From assembly GCA_000469685.2 (NCBI GenBank), contig LS997565.1, positions 7,141,005-7,205,004 on the forward strand: a stretch of 64,000 bases of DNA. Reading direction: 5' to 3'. A model generated the notes under the pieces. The model was not told the origin of the DNA. It worked only from the letters and a program-made list of their open reading frames with translations, and did no database searches. Source of the stretch: Haemonchus contortus (taxonomy: Eukaryota; Nematoda; Chromadorea; Rhabditida; Trichostrongylidae). This document shows positions 30,106 through 43,810 of the stretch, one piece after another; position 1 is the stretch's first letter, and each line of letters starts with the position of its first letter. The translations under genes and the position numbers were made by a program.

Positions 30106-33100
30106 CTAGGATTGGAAAAATTTTATAAAAAATATCGGGACCAAAAATATTGACCTTTCGCTGTTTGCCAGTTAATAACTCAAATGTCAGGAAAATCAGA
30201 ATTTCAATGCCTGCATATTGAGGTCCCCTACCGTCTCTTCTTTTTTTTTATTCCGGGAGTTAATGGTCCAAATCGGAATATTTCAAAGGTATACCCCGTG
30301 GAAGTGAACCGAAGGGGTACCCCAAACTTTACCAATCTATCCCTTTACCCTTTTAAAAATCGAAAATAGGAAGTAAACGTTTAAAATATCAAAAAAGAGA
30401 CGAAAATGGTTTAAGGAGAGACCATTGTGTGAAAACATCAGTGAAAGTCCGAATTTGGTGCTAAAGCAGCGGAAGTATGGCGATAATTAATGAACCATTA
30501 AATTCGATATCTGCAACTGGGCATAAAAATGAACGCCCATTCCAAAAATAGGAGGCGGCACAGACGAAGAAATGTGGGCAGTAGGCCAAGCTCTCAAAGA
30601 AGTTAAAGCTTGGAGCATTCCCAAAATGGTAAAGGCGTGTCGTGCATGGCCTTTTGCCACGCCCATTTTTTGAGCCAAACTTACATTTATTCAAGTTGCC
30701 ACCAGCTCAGGAATACGTATGCATCATGGACTAAACTACGTAATCCTGACCTAATGGCACACCGGAACAGCAAGCAATAGGCCGAGAAATGACACATTCT
30801 CCATTCTCCTGAGCGCAAAAAGAACTTTTGAAATAAAGTGAGAAAAAGTGGGGTCAGATGATGAATAAACCGGGTACGACAATGAAAACAAGTCAAAGTC
30901 CTCCTACTACAAGATTGATTGCAGGTAAGTGACTGGAAGGTCAGCTGGCTGTGATAACCGCTACCTGGGAGACTGAAACGACTCTGTTATCAGTTGTAAA
31001 AATGCTTGTTTTGCTGATTCCAGCTGATTAAAAACAACCAAATAATTTGGCCTTCAGAGACGTTCTCAACCAGTAAATTCGGTAGAGTAGATGACAATGG
31101 CGAGAAGGCTACCATTGAGAGCAATGTGACCATCAAGAAAGGATCAGAATCAAGAATATTTCAGCCAATCAAAAAAACGAAAAACAACAGTTTGACAGAG
31201 AAAAAATCTTCCACAAGTTGATTTTCAGGTATTTTCGAATATTATATGTATTCTCTACCAGTTAGACACCATTTTTAATGCTACTCACAACTTTAAGAAC
31301 CTCTTCAGCAAAGTTTCTGATGGCTAACCGATTAAAAACGATAAAAGTGACAGTCACAATAGAAACGTAAAAGCTAGCTCAAGCCTTGCACCACAAAAGG
31401 CTCTTCCTAGCTCATCCTTCATACTTTCGAAATCACTTTCGAAATATGAGACTGGGTTCATAGTTGAAGGCAGACCCAGTGATTAGCTGGAAAGTAAAGA
31501 ATAGGTTATAGTTCTGCCATTATATACTGGGCTTGGGACTGGAAATGTTCTTAAACTAGCCCTTTATGTCAAATTATGACAATTATGAGTCATGTTTGCC
31601 CCAGATGAGCCCCACATCTTTTCTGTAAGAAGAAGGGTAAGAAAAACTCTCAATATGAATAAGTATGTCAAAAATGGTAAATAATGACATCTGCATTATG
31701 AAGCAGCCCAGAAAAGACTCTAGGAACTGTTCTATGAGAAATTTATTCATACGAACACTGAATGTCCAAAATTCACAGGTTTTAAGAGTTCATCGGGCCA
31801 TCGAAGAGCAAAATATTTCAGTATCAATTCTTATACCAATCTAAAAATTTTATATCAAAAAGTCAAGTCAAACTGAACCTAAAAAGGAAGCTCGCAAAGT
31901 TGCTATACTCAGAATTATGCTGAACAAAGGCATCCTGAATGCCCACCTGAAGGTTTGACTATGCAATGAACGCTTATCGGAATGATTCAAGCGATGATAA
32001 AACGACTATAAAATGGACCAAAAACCGAACGAACGAGAATTGGATCGAGAGCACGAATTCCCACGAAAAACGGTCAAGAATAGGGGATCCGTTCAACTAT
32101 TTTCCTTAACAGATCTCAAATTATAAAGAAATTTCCCACTCGATCTTCGTACTGAACCAACTCTATAGTTGATATACGAAGGAACTCTTCAATGGGGTTA
32201 TGTCCTTCTAGGAATGGCGAGAGGAACCGAAGCGGGGCGTAGTCGTAAAATGCAGTTAAAACACCATCGGCGGTGATACTGTGCTGGTTTGACTATCGTA
32301 CCAACCCTCTTAACGACCCTCTCGTACCTTTCAAATGATATTTCGCGTCCTTTTTACACCTCTACCCAGTCTGGTAGTTGAAATTATAGAGCACAGTACA
32401 GCAAATAGAAAATTATGGTGCAGTAAACTGGAAACGAGTAGTCCGACAGACAGTAACGCCACCATTTCAGCGCCCCTGTAAGCGAAGCCCATAAAAGGGC
32501 AATAGTGAGGGTATTTTTCCCAGCTGAACAGCCTTTAAAATCGATAATTATTGTATGTTCGAATCGAAAAAACAAACAACGAATGGTCCATAGGCTCGGT
32601 TGGAGTCAGCAGCAATCACATGGGACGAACGTGTTGCATCGTAAATGCCGAGATAAAACATCGCCATTTCGGTCATAAAAACGGCTGGACGAGTGGTGGA
32701 GACGTGCCGAGATCGCATGAGACATCGAGAGAGGTAGGTGAATCACCACGGACGGCTGGGGTATGCAACCAAACGGCCACAATGTTCAGCCATTCCACCG
32801 ATTTCTTATGACGACAATGACGTGAGAAACAGCTTCTGGTCTATGCAAAAAGACTCGGTCTCTTCCTGAAACAGCTCCTCGTCTTCTCAAAAAACACCTC
32901 GGTTTTTCCTAGACTTTTGAACTATTTCCCCCTGAGGAGAGGAATGTGACCACTTGCAGGTCTAGCAGTAAGTGGATGGAGTAGAGCATAAGAAGTAAAG
33001 GGTAGTTGTTGAGTAGTTCATCAAAGGAAAATAAGATTTTCCAGCTCTCCGAACCTCCAAAACTCCAAAATAACCAAACAAATAAGTAAACAAATTACCA

Positions 33101-36100
33101 ACTGAGTAAATAAGATAGGTGATGAGACTGAATATTCCCTGTAAGTTTCAACAAATTTCCAAGAAAACGTTAAGTACTGGGCTCTGAATGAGTCCCTGAG
33201 CTTGACATAGGATACCACCTGACAATACCATCAATTGCTTGACCTCAGCACTACTGCTGCCACTGTTTGTTCACAACATACATTATCATGGTCAACTACA
33301 TGCACCTCTTGCCGTGTTAACTCGTCCGATCGGGGGTGGTACTGCCGGGGAAGGAGCTACTGACAAGACTAAGAACGCCATACACGCCGCTTCATACTGC
33401 TTTTCACCCCAACAAAACTGCCTTGGCAATCAGTGGACAAAACATCTACACCTCTGGAACTAATTAGCTTTCCTGCACTGTAGTTTTATGATGACAAACT
33501 TTTTAAATGTAATAAAAGTGGTTACAGTCCCCCTCAATTCTCTGAACAAATACAATAAAAATGAATCCAATTCCAGTAAAGTGCAGACGTATTAGTGAAG
33601 TGTTGAGCTAACCAAAAAGTGCTCCACACAACCGGTTATGGTTATGGACAAATCTCGAACATTTAAAAGAACTCCGCCAGTGAAACTGCCTGGGAGAGGA
33701 AGAACGAGTTACTGTAACCCTTTTTAGGAAAATGCAAATTTGACCAGATCGAAAGTTTACAGCAACAGGTCGTTACCCCATAGTCAAAAAATAGAATCAG
33801 TTAAACGAGAACTTATGACGTGACGGCGGTCTCAGATTTTTCAGACACGTACTCAAGACCTATTCGCTCTTTGCAGATGAAGTATTGCATTTCATTTGAG
33901 AGAACTTTTGAACTGAGTTTCACGGAAATCTTATTTCAGCTGACGTCCTGAGAATCATTGAAATTAGACAGCAATTACAAGGTTTTTCCCCCATTTCTAC
34001 TTTTACTATCTCTGGGTTTCGAGTTTTTGAAACTTTAAGAGCTCATTTCAAATTTTTGGTAATACTCCATGCACTGGCTGGACAGTCAAAAAGGAAATAG
34101 CCAGAATGGGCGCTCATTCAAGCGGAATGATACCCAATAAAGGATATAACGCCTTGATGGTACGAATGGCGGGGCAGAAAGGCAGTACAGAAAGTCCAAG
34201 GAATCCAGAGGGAACTGCAGCTTTTGCCCATTGAGTTGGCCTTCCCAGGAGAATTTCCGATTCTAAGATTTCCCACAGTGAATTCTCTAGTGTCTGCCGC
34301 TATGCTCTTCCTTAGCTGATTCTATTTCGAAAGACATTTCTTGAAAAAAAAAACGTTTTTTTTGAGCAAACCCGCAGTCACTGCCGCTTCCTCTTTTGCT
34401 CGAGCCTCCAAGCCCAGTTCACCAAAATTTGCAAAATGTTAGCTCTGCAGTAGTTTGTGAGCAAGAGAAAAAAGGGAAATTAGATGACAGCTGACGCCAG
34501 GGCCACTGGAATCCTCGTAAATGCAAATTAAACTGAGGAAAACACGCACATAAAATGGATTATAGTGAGAGGAGCCAGAAAAAAAGCGTGCAACAACGAG
34601 CGTGAAGTTTCAGCAAAATGTGCGAAAAAGCTTTCCAATGAATTATCGCAAACGAGTGGATTATGCGACGGGATCCAGGAGAGGGCCCGACGGTGATCAA
34701 GCGATAGAGGTGGGGAATTTCGACCGGATATCTCAAGCGCAGCTCCACTGCCGTGACAACGACGACCATTTGTTTGATTAATGAGAAGACTAGATATTGA
34801 TTCGCAAGAAATTAATTTATTCTACATAAAAAAATTAAATCAACCAATTCCAATCAAATACGCATTTCGCTGAAATTGCCTACAGATGGTTAACTTTATT
34901 TTTCCCCGAAAACGATGGCTGAAATGGAATGAAATTCTGACACAGCTTGCCTTTTAGTAATGAACAATGTAGCACTAGTACTTCCTGAAAGCCCCAACCC
35001 CTACCCTCCCTTCTCGCCATTACGGTACCTCCTCCTTCCCCTTTAGACTTGCAGGATAAGGGAAGGGCAAAACCCAAGACGCGCAAGTAGTCGACGCCCA
35101 ATTCAACCTCTTCTTGACAAACGGCGGTTTTGAGTGAGCCTAGACCTGATTCCGATATCCTGTAGTACAGGCCGTCCTCATCGTCTGCAAACTGCAAAGA
35201 TTGGGGGATCATTCTGGCAAGGGTTTTGCCACTGAGATAAAGCAGAGCCGATTCTCGCGGCCTTGGACTGTGTTCGCTTGTGGGCAGATGCAAAATCTTG
35301 CTGAGTCATTTATTCTTCGTGCCATTATGCGCAGACCCGAGGATAACAATCCCTTTCAGACCTGCTAATCATATCTCCCGGTTTCACAAAACAAAAGTGT
35401 CTACCATGTAGCAACCTTACCCAGCTCAAGAGCTGACTTCTACATGGCCGGTCTTTTTGCGCTCTTCTTCAGACGGCTGGGCAAGCACCCAGTTGTTTTG
35501 AGAGTTGAAGACCAGTGAAGTGTTTTCCGTTGGAGCAGACCATTCTCAGGCGTTTTCCTCTGAACAGGTCCGCCCACGTGTAGGTCTATAACCTGGCCTG
35601 GAACCGTGGTTGGAGAAGGCCTTGCCGTTTCCGGAAGACCCCAGTTAGGCAAAAGTTGGGGGTTATGTTCAAAATGACATTCAGAATTTAAATAAACTTT
35701 CAAATCGATGATTATGGCGCATCTCCAAGATTGATCAGGACAAATCGTTCGATAAAGTTTTGAGAACAGAACTAGTCAACTACTTGATGAGCAAAATGCG
35801 AAGTTAAGGGGACAGGACGCAGCAGATCTCCCTCGTTCCTTGGAGGAAAACTTCCAAAATGAAGGCGAAAACTCCCAGGACACATGACCTTTTTGGTCGA
35901 ATAGCTAATTCTTGCCGTTTCCCAAAGAAGGCGTTCCCTTTGAATATCAAAGTAGCTAAAGAATTGTTTAGAGTTTCCGATACTTGGATGCTCAGTAGTT
36001 TTCAGAATGCTATGATAGTATAAGAAAACGAGCGCTTGAGATGTAAAATAAACAAAATGAAAAATAAAAAAAAGGAAAAATTCAAAGTGATTCATAGAGT

Positions 36101-37433
36101 AAACAGGGATATCGCTGAAATATTATTTTGAACATTCGAAACCTTCAAGGTGAATATAAAACATCGCTTTCCAACCAGCCGACTCATAGGGAAATAAAAA
36201 TGCTGTTTCTACGAAAACCTCTCAGATCCCTCTATCAATAATTAGTCATAGAAATAACAAATATCGTCCTATTCTTTTACACAAAGGTAACAGATAAAAG
36301 TTCTTGGCTTATGGTACGGTTACGAGTTATAGACTTGTGTAGATGACATTGAAGCATAAATAATCTACGGGAGGGTGGTAAACGTACTAACGCGACAAAA
36401 AACCCCAGACAGAATTAGTTGAATAAGGCTGTCAAGTGGCCCGACGGATACTTCACGCCATACGTCAACCGGTCTTTGGCCGGCTGAGAACGCCCAGCGA
36501 ATCGCTGGTGGGCCGGGCGGAATTATACGTTCAACTAATTACGGCCAACGGGGTATTTACGGAGCTCAACGCCACGAACGCAAATATGTTTCATTTCAGC
36601 TCCAGAACCCCACCCTTACTGGGTCATCATCGTTCTTTCAAAGAGAAAGGGTGAGATGAATGGGAGACAATGTGGGAAAGATCTAAAATGGAACACAGCA
36701 ATTTGCCCTAGGAGACGACTCATAGTGATGTTGCGGGGCAGTAAGCGTTCAGAGTTGGCAGGCAAGGGCCGAAGTTAACGAATTGGGAGCATTTCCTACT
36801 CCTCCCCCTCCCCTCCCCTTCAGGGCGCTCCCCGCATACGAAGAACATGTGAGCAGCTTCTCAAGGTGGATCAACAGCTGTTGTTAACAAGGGCCACTCC
36901 TCGTTGACTTCAACCCTAACCATAAAAAGGAATCTACGGAATTCAACTGAATCCTCCTTTATACCTATACCCATGTCCCGAAAAGGGAGTAAGCACGCTC
37001 TGATGAGAAAATTTGCTCCGGAGACTTCGAGAAATTGGAATGTTTGATTCTCTGTGGATGAGAAGAGCCCAGTAGGAACGAGAATTAGGAAATTGAGGAT
37101 TTTTGGAACCTTCTCGTCAGACAGAAGGTCAGGCCCAACTTCTCTGTCACCATTGGACTAACTCCTCCTACGTACTTTGTTCGAATCCTCCATCAAACAG
37201 AAGGCGGGTAGAGAACAGAGCCGGTCAGAAGGCTAAAAAGATTTCTGGTCTGTATAAGAGTACCAAAGTAGCGGCAAACGATCCTCAGTAATAAACCGGT
37301 TGAGATGGGAAATGAGATCCAAAGTCGTTCCGGCAAAGAGCCTCCGCATCATCGTCGTTACAGAACGGATCCCGCTCACTAATAAAAGTTTTTGTTAAAC
37401 AACCTGTCATTCAAAATGTGCCTATTCGAATTG
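30106..37433. other. Gene-poor DNA
   Basis: I found no exon chain, RNA gene or recognised transposon. The longest frame (34880-35293, -, 137 codons) is weakly protein-like but has no recognisable domain. A long AT-rich tract lies around 31000-32000. Confidence 0.4.
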
Positions 37434-37802
37434 CAAATGCATGAAAAGGTGAGTTATTACGGTAGCAAGGACACTTTGCTTCTGCATTGAACGTGGGATC
37501 TATCCCTTCCTCTGGACAACCTATGAAATGAGGAAATACCGTCAGTCACCATCTTAACCAACGAGTAATATGAAAATTTCCCACCAATTATCACCTAATC
37601 GAGATAACTAGTTAAATGCCTACGACAATTATCCCCTCACCTTCACCAGACAGCCGACATTTTTGTAAAATTTCCGGTTTCAGGAGTTTTTTTTTTCTCG
37701 AAAAACCATGGGAACTCGTCCAACAGTTAAACGTGGTTCTTCAAGAGTTTATTGCGATTACATTTTGTTATTCAAATGCATGAAAAGGTGAATTATTACG
37801 GT
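37434..37802 (+). repeat. Pair of 30-bp direct repeats
   Basis: CAAATGCATGAAAAGGTGAG, continuing TTATTACGGT, occurs at 37434-37463 and again at 37773-37802 with one mismatch. The spacing is 339 bp. The pair could be long terminal direct repeats of a small element or a partial local duplication. Confidence 0.5.
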
Positions 37803-40800
37803 GACTATTCAAAACAGTTGAAAATAAATGAAAGCAGTAATGTTGACCGTAGTAAACCCCCAAAGACTACCGCATAGAAAACCGGTTCAAGAGTTTTTAT
37901 AGGCTTGTAAGCTGATAAGGGACTGGTCCAGCCGAATGGAGCGCTCTTTCTGGCATGGTATCTACATCATAACCACCCGAAAGACTCATTACACTGGCCA
38001 ACGATTTTACGATGCTGAGTCATGAAGGTTTGTTGGCGTCGAGTATAGGATGCATAAGTATAAAAAGAAGGCAGAGTTCACGATAATTTTGGGGTAAAGT
38101 TTTAGACGAATAATGGAAATTATAGTCAAACTAAGTGCAAAAGTGGGAAGAAAACACGAAAATCGGCGCATTTAGGGAAATTTAACGCTTCAAAAAAGAG
38201 GTAAAATTAGCGGTTGGACGAGAATGTCACGGAAAAACTGTGTGGAAGGAGTTGTTGGGTCTGCAACTTTACGAGAACTCGTCCGCCTGTGGGTGTGTAC
38301 GTCGGCTGAGCCGGATTGGAGGTCCTATTACCTTATACATAGATTGATCGTTTTCGCGACAGCATCCTTTGGGTAATTCTTGAGAGTCACAGGTTCACCC
38401 TGGCAAATGATCTCAGGAACCGTTTCCATTGGGAACCGCGCCTTGAACTAAAATATAAGAGGGATTTAGGCATGGAGAGTTTGGCCGAGTGATAGCGATA
38501 AAGAGAGGGTGATTCTCCGGATAGAAAAACCTAGAGAACGACTAACCGAGCGGAATGAAGTAATACGAAGAGAGAAGAAAAAATAGACGATAAAACAACC
38601 CGGAGGACCCTTCCTCTCGCACTGACTTTGAAATCCACTTAGAATTGATTAGAGTTGGTATGCTTCTCAGCACAGTTACTCCCTGGATACAAATTTCCTC
38701 ACCTTCAGAACATAGAAAAAATGATCAGATTCTGAAAATTTGCCAGATCTAAGGGCCTTTGAGGCGATACTTACCATAGACGGTAAAAGATTCTGTAAAA
38801 GGTTCTGACTACGAGTAATAGAGCCGAAAACATCTTGCCAAGGATCACATCACATTGTGACAGAGGCATTCAAAAATGGCATAATCGAATTATTCGAAGT
38901 GATAAGCCGAGTGAAATAGCCGAAATCGGCAATGTAATCACTGACAAGAGATGACAGGCTGCGGTGGAGTGAAAGAGCTTGAAGCATGCGGAGAATCATG
39001 AGAGCACGAACAGGTTTCTTAGGCTACACATACGTTGAGCCAATCAAAAGCAGCTATTGCAGCGAGAGGACAGGCTGGAGGAAAATTTGCAAGAAGGGGC
39101 TGAATGCAGCAACTACTGCAATCGGCACCTACTTGCAACATCTCCTAAAACCCTGAACTCTCCTAGAGCCCTAACCTGCTCACATCCTTTTCTAGGCTTC
39201 TAAAAACTCGATCGCTACGATTTCTCCAGGATCAAGGAGCATTTCGATTTTCAGCAACTCCTTACAGGAAAATAAAACCATCAGATTGTGCTCTGTGCAA
39301 AGTCCTGACTTTTGAAGGCCCTCTAATTACATAGGTACGGCAGACTAGTGTTGGTTTTCACGAAGGGGTTTGCTCTTCCGTATTCTTCGCGAAAGCTCAC
39401 AAAATGTCCAACTATCGGCTCCTAGGTGGTTCCAAGGATCTCATTAGAGGCCTATTAAGGCCTCGATGAGTGCCTTCAATAAGGACCTTCTCAAGATTGC
39501 GTGCGTGTCGTGTTGAACTCGGATTTCAATTGAGCGAGGACGTTTAACTGGCCCTACGTCGTGCTGGTCCTTCCATGCTCTAGAGGAAGCCTTCCAGCCG
39601 AGACCTCAGCTGGATGAAGTTTACGTATTGGTCCCGTAGAGAGTTCGGAAAGCCCCGCCATATAGATTGAATCACGAGACATTGAAAGCCGATAATAGAA
39701 AGTTATCCCAGAAAGAGTGATTAACCGGAACCCAAAGGAAGAAAGGGTTCCAAAGAAAGACTAGTGATGATATGGAAGGACAATGTGGAGTGCACCGCAT
39801 TCGCGAATCCTTCAACAGTAGCGGAGATGGGCGGTCCCGAGATGAACAAAAAGCCCACTCTACTACTGCGACCACCCGATCACAGTGCCAATATGAATAC
39901 ATACGCGGACAAAGACACAGCTGTGCACCGAGCCTCTCAGATTGAATGACAATAGAGACGAAAGAATCGGAGGAAAAACTTACTTCAAGTACTCTTCGTA
40001 GACTGTATTTTTCAATGGGTTCAATCCGGTTTCGAATCACCGTATGCTAAGAAAGTAAACTTCGGCCAGTAGATGTACCATCTGCTGCATCCGACAAGCG
40101 ATATGTTTCAATTTGAATGGAAGCTTTACTACTTTCGTTTCAAGAGGTATAGCGGCCTTATGCATCCATCAATCTGGAGAATTAGATTCTAATGTGACGG
40201 TAAGGGCATGGCGTACCCTAGAGAAGTCATTCAAAGGAGAATACCACTTGGAATTCACTGAGACAATAAATCGACTCCACGACTCTGAATGAATGCCGAA
40301 AGCATGGCGTATCTCAGGAACGTCAAGCACTTAGTTTCACCTTCTTCAAGATTCTTTCATGAAGCAGCTCTCTTGAGGTTCCTCGAAAAGTGCCTCTTTA
40401 CAACACAAATAGAAAAAAGGAGGTGAAACTGGCCGACGAAAGAAATGTCAGCGGGCGCTTTCCCTTTCCGGTCGAATTGTCTCGCTGTGTTAAACTGTGT
40501 TTGCCCTTTCTGTCTGCTGCTTATGGAATTTTCGGCCCCAAAAGCGGACGAATGCTTTTTGATATCACAAATGGCATTCAACCATTGGAAGACTGCCTTT
40601 TCCAGTGCAAGAGTGTAAAGACAAACTTGCAAGCATGCAGATTAAATGCCACGCCCATCGATCGTCGCAACAATTTTTCAACAAAAAGGACGTTCTTGGT
40701 GCAGAACCAGCGAAACAAGAAGCATTAAGGAAGGAAACATTTCGAACAAACGTAAAAACAATGGAAGGATTAGTTTTTCGAAGTTAGCCTTTATCTTGTT

Positions 40801-42812
40801 TGAGAATGCGCCATGCATAGAATGTGCCATGCATTCTATTTCAACTTGGAGTCGTAGTAGCATCAAATGCACTATTAAACCTATCCGTAATTTAAGAAAA
40901 CTAGTTGCTACCGACCAAAACCTTCTCGAGCAGACCTATCCCTCCTCACAAAATCGCCCCACTTGTGTAGAGACAAGGAGATCGGAGAACTAGAGGAATA
41001 TAGAGGGATTTGACGTGGAAAATCGGAAACCTGGTTAGGCAGAGGGATTTATAGTTGATTATAAGTATTGTAGCAACCCTGGATGCCACTTTGCTCACTT
41101 CCAACCGAGATTAAATATATGATTTCATCAATTCGATTTTCAAAAGCACATGTTGAGAGATAGGAGAAGTTGTTTTCAAATAGGAAGGATCGAACACTTG
41201 AAAAATACTGAGTACATAATAAACAATTTCCCCAAATTCGTGTGTTTCTCTCAGAAAAAACAAAAAGGAAGAAAAATGAGGAGATCTGAGGGTTTGCCAA
41301 AGCAATTTTCTTCGATATATAAGTTTTTGAAAATGACGACCAGTGAATAGTTCAAGAGAGACTGGGATTCTCTTCATGAAGGATCGGTGAAACTAAGGCA
41401 AAACGAATAGATATTTTATGAATATAATAGCAAAAATAGTATAAACATTGATGTATAAATTACTACACAACTACTGACAGCTTTTCTAGAATACGCCATG
41501 CATTTGGGAACCATTTGGGGCCCAAGAAAAGTTGCGATGGGTGTTTTGGCGATGTAATGGCGGGCGGATGTCATTCGTTGTCGAATCAGCGCATTCATTC
41601 TGTCAATCATTTGTGCTACAATCCAAATGATGCTATAAGCTCTCTTTAGAAAATGAAATTGGACCACAATAATCCAAAAACGAAGGGAAAATGTGGTCTT
41701 CCTCACCTTTCGACAACAAACATCTTGGAAAAATTCAATGAAGTGGGAACGTCAGAAATCTATTTAGGCAAGAGACGAAAGTATGCACCGGACTAAATAT
41801 AAGCCCTTTCATGTGCCTGGTTAGCGAGCAAAGGTGGCACGATACTAGATTTGAGGGACGTTCCAGCACATCAATCGCCCTCTTCCCACTCCTCAACGAA
41901 GGCCAAATGCCATCTGAATAATGAAGAGTGCCGGCACGGCCTTGAATAGAAAGTTGTGCCACACGACAATGGTAAAAACGCCTCTATTAACCGATCCGCT
42001 GACGACTGATGAGCTTACAAAAAATTATGACGAATTAAAGGTCGACTTCGGTACGATTACGTAGGTACTGTAATCTTGAGTGACGATATAGTCAATTGAA
42101 ATAGCATCTACTACTGCCTAGATTCCAAACAATACGGATAGTCAAGGCACACCACAGAGATGTGCAGACGCGTAAAATCGATAATTTGTAATCAGTGGAA
42201 ACGGCAAAAGACGAATAAGTCGGGCAAGTAGATCACCCAGTGGTTCCCCTCTTCTTCTCTCTCTTTCTAAGACTGTGAAATCAAGGGAAACACTAATTAG
42301 GTAGCAAAATTGCCTCGACAAAAGCAAATATACGGCTTATCGGACAGAACACCTCGGACATCAATGGACGTCAAGAACGTTAAACGTCCCGCCTCCAATG
42401 CAAATACATCCACTGGCTCATTGCGTTGCGCAGCGGGAGCCAAGGAAGGACGACAATTTTCAGCGCTTTTAAACAAACAACCAAAGACAGAAGCAATGCA
42501 ATGAAAAGAATTGAAGAAAAAATGGGAAAAAATGATGGGTGGATGGTTGAATGCACCCATACTGAGTACCTGGGTCGTAGGAACAAGTTCAAATAATAGT
42601 TCGAGAAATCAATGCCGACTGACCACTAAAATTCCGCCGATCGACAATAAACTATCTTCATTTTTTGCTTGAAGTTTGTTCGAGATCAACCTAGGTATTG
42701 ATCAAAGGTTTCATGGAGCGGGAACGAGTATCCCACTCGTTCCTGAACAAGTCGAAGTTAAACTCACCCGTCTCCTTTCATTATGGTTGGGCGACTAGAA
42801 GTCTTTAAGTTT
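37803..42812. other. Gene-poor DNA
   Basis: No gene supported. The motif CTCGTCCAAC or its complement recurs at about 37717 and 38214, and also in the synapsin region, so dispersed repeat relics are likely. Frames around 40390-40993 overlap one another in several phases on both strands. Confidence 0.4.
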
Positions 42813-43015
42813 ATCTATCCCGTTTCCGGGTTGCGCCCCGTAATCGATTATCATTCATAACCACAGCACCGTTTTGAACGTGTATATGACCTATACAAAA
42901 CATTGAGATTGCCAGCCGTTGAACAGGTCAGTACTTTTCTCCTCTCACACGAATCTTATAGCAATCAACCGACTTCGCAAGCATTGAAGGTATGACTGGT
43001 CTGGGCGAGTTTCAC
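42813..43015 (-). repeat. tRNA-derived SINE, copy 12 (old)
   Basis: Diverged antisense copy: TTGCGCCCCGTAATCGATTA, GACCTATACAAAACATTGAG, ATTGCCAGCCGTTGAACAGG and AACCGACTTCGCAAGCATTG align with body landmarks. The tRNA-like head is not recognisable. Confidence 0.55.
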
Positions 43016-43557
43016 CAGCTACGAAATGCTTATCTTCTCGAAATGCCAGTTAATGACGATCCTGTCTCTGAACATAATCCAACTACCAAAAGTATCATTA
43101 ACTTCAGTACTTCATCTCTACATCAAAAACAACTTATGTGTATGCAGAAATAACGAGCTAAAAATGACCCTCACTACTCAGAACTGAACTGCTGCTCCCC
43201 ACTTGGATACTTTGGACAACTCGGAATAGCAACTGAAGTATTTAATTACCCTCTTCCGAAGGCTATCATTCGAATAGAATGAAAATAGTCATCAAAGGTA
43301 ATTAAACATAGATGAATAAAAGAAGGGGTTTGGCTATGATTATATGAAGTAGTCGAAGCCAGAAAGTACGTTTAGCCTTCAGACGAGGCTACGTGACACC
43401 GGTGCTGAAAGTTATACGATCACCAACTGGAAACGATGGATCTACTGATGGAAGAGCGCCATGGTCTTCATCCAACTCGACAATCACCGTTACTTTCTAC
43501 GAAAAAGGATGGGGCGCATAGCGCAATGCCGAAAGTTGGAGTAACGAGATAAAATCC
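43016..43557. other. Spacer between two old SINE copies
   Basis: Nothing recognised. Confidence 0.35.
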
Positions 43558-43810
43558 TCGGCATTGATCAACCACGTTTAGGGATGCACCGACGTCCTTC
43601 GGTTTCCATTCAGAATTGTGGTGACATTCTCATACGCACTTAGCTTATCAACGGATCGAGATGGCTGGCCGATATACTAGTTTTGGTCCCCGCCCTTCTA
43701 AACTGTCCAGCACCGATTAACTGACCCCGAAGAAGTGAAAGGCTGAATGCAGCTAGCTGGATGGTGTGCCTAAAGAGGTGCCGGCCCGGGATCTAATCCC
43801 CTTGCCATAA
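43558..43810 (-). repeat. tRNA-derived SINE, copy 13 (old)
   Basis: Diverged antisense copy, from CATTGATCAACC and AGGGATGCACCGACG, through TTCCATTCAGAATTGTGGTG and CTGGCCGATATACTAG, to CGGGATCTAATCCCC, a relic of the B box. Confidence 0.6.

Noticed and set aside
34880..35293. 137-codon ORF, minus strand
   Set aside because: Parts look protein-like and an AATAAA overlaps its end, but no family, acceptor or partner exon could be found.
38465..38520. TTTGGCCGAGTGATAGCG, resembling a Leu/Ser tRNA A box
   Set aside because: No B box or stem pairing follows.
40390..40993. Overlapping 112- and 115-codon frames, plus strand
   Set aside because: Two different frames and a minus-strand frame overlap, and no coding bias favours one.
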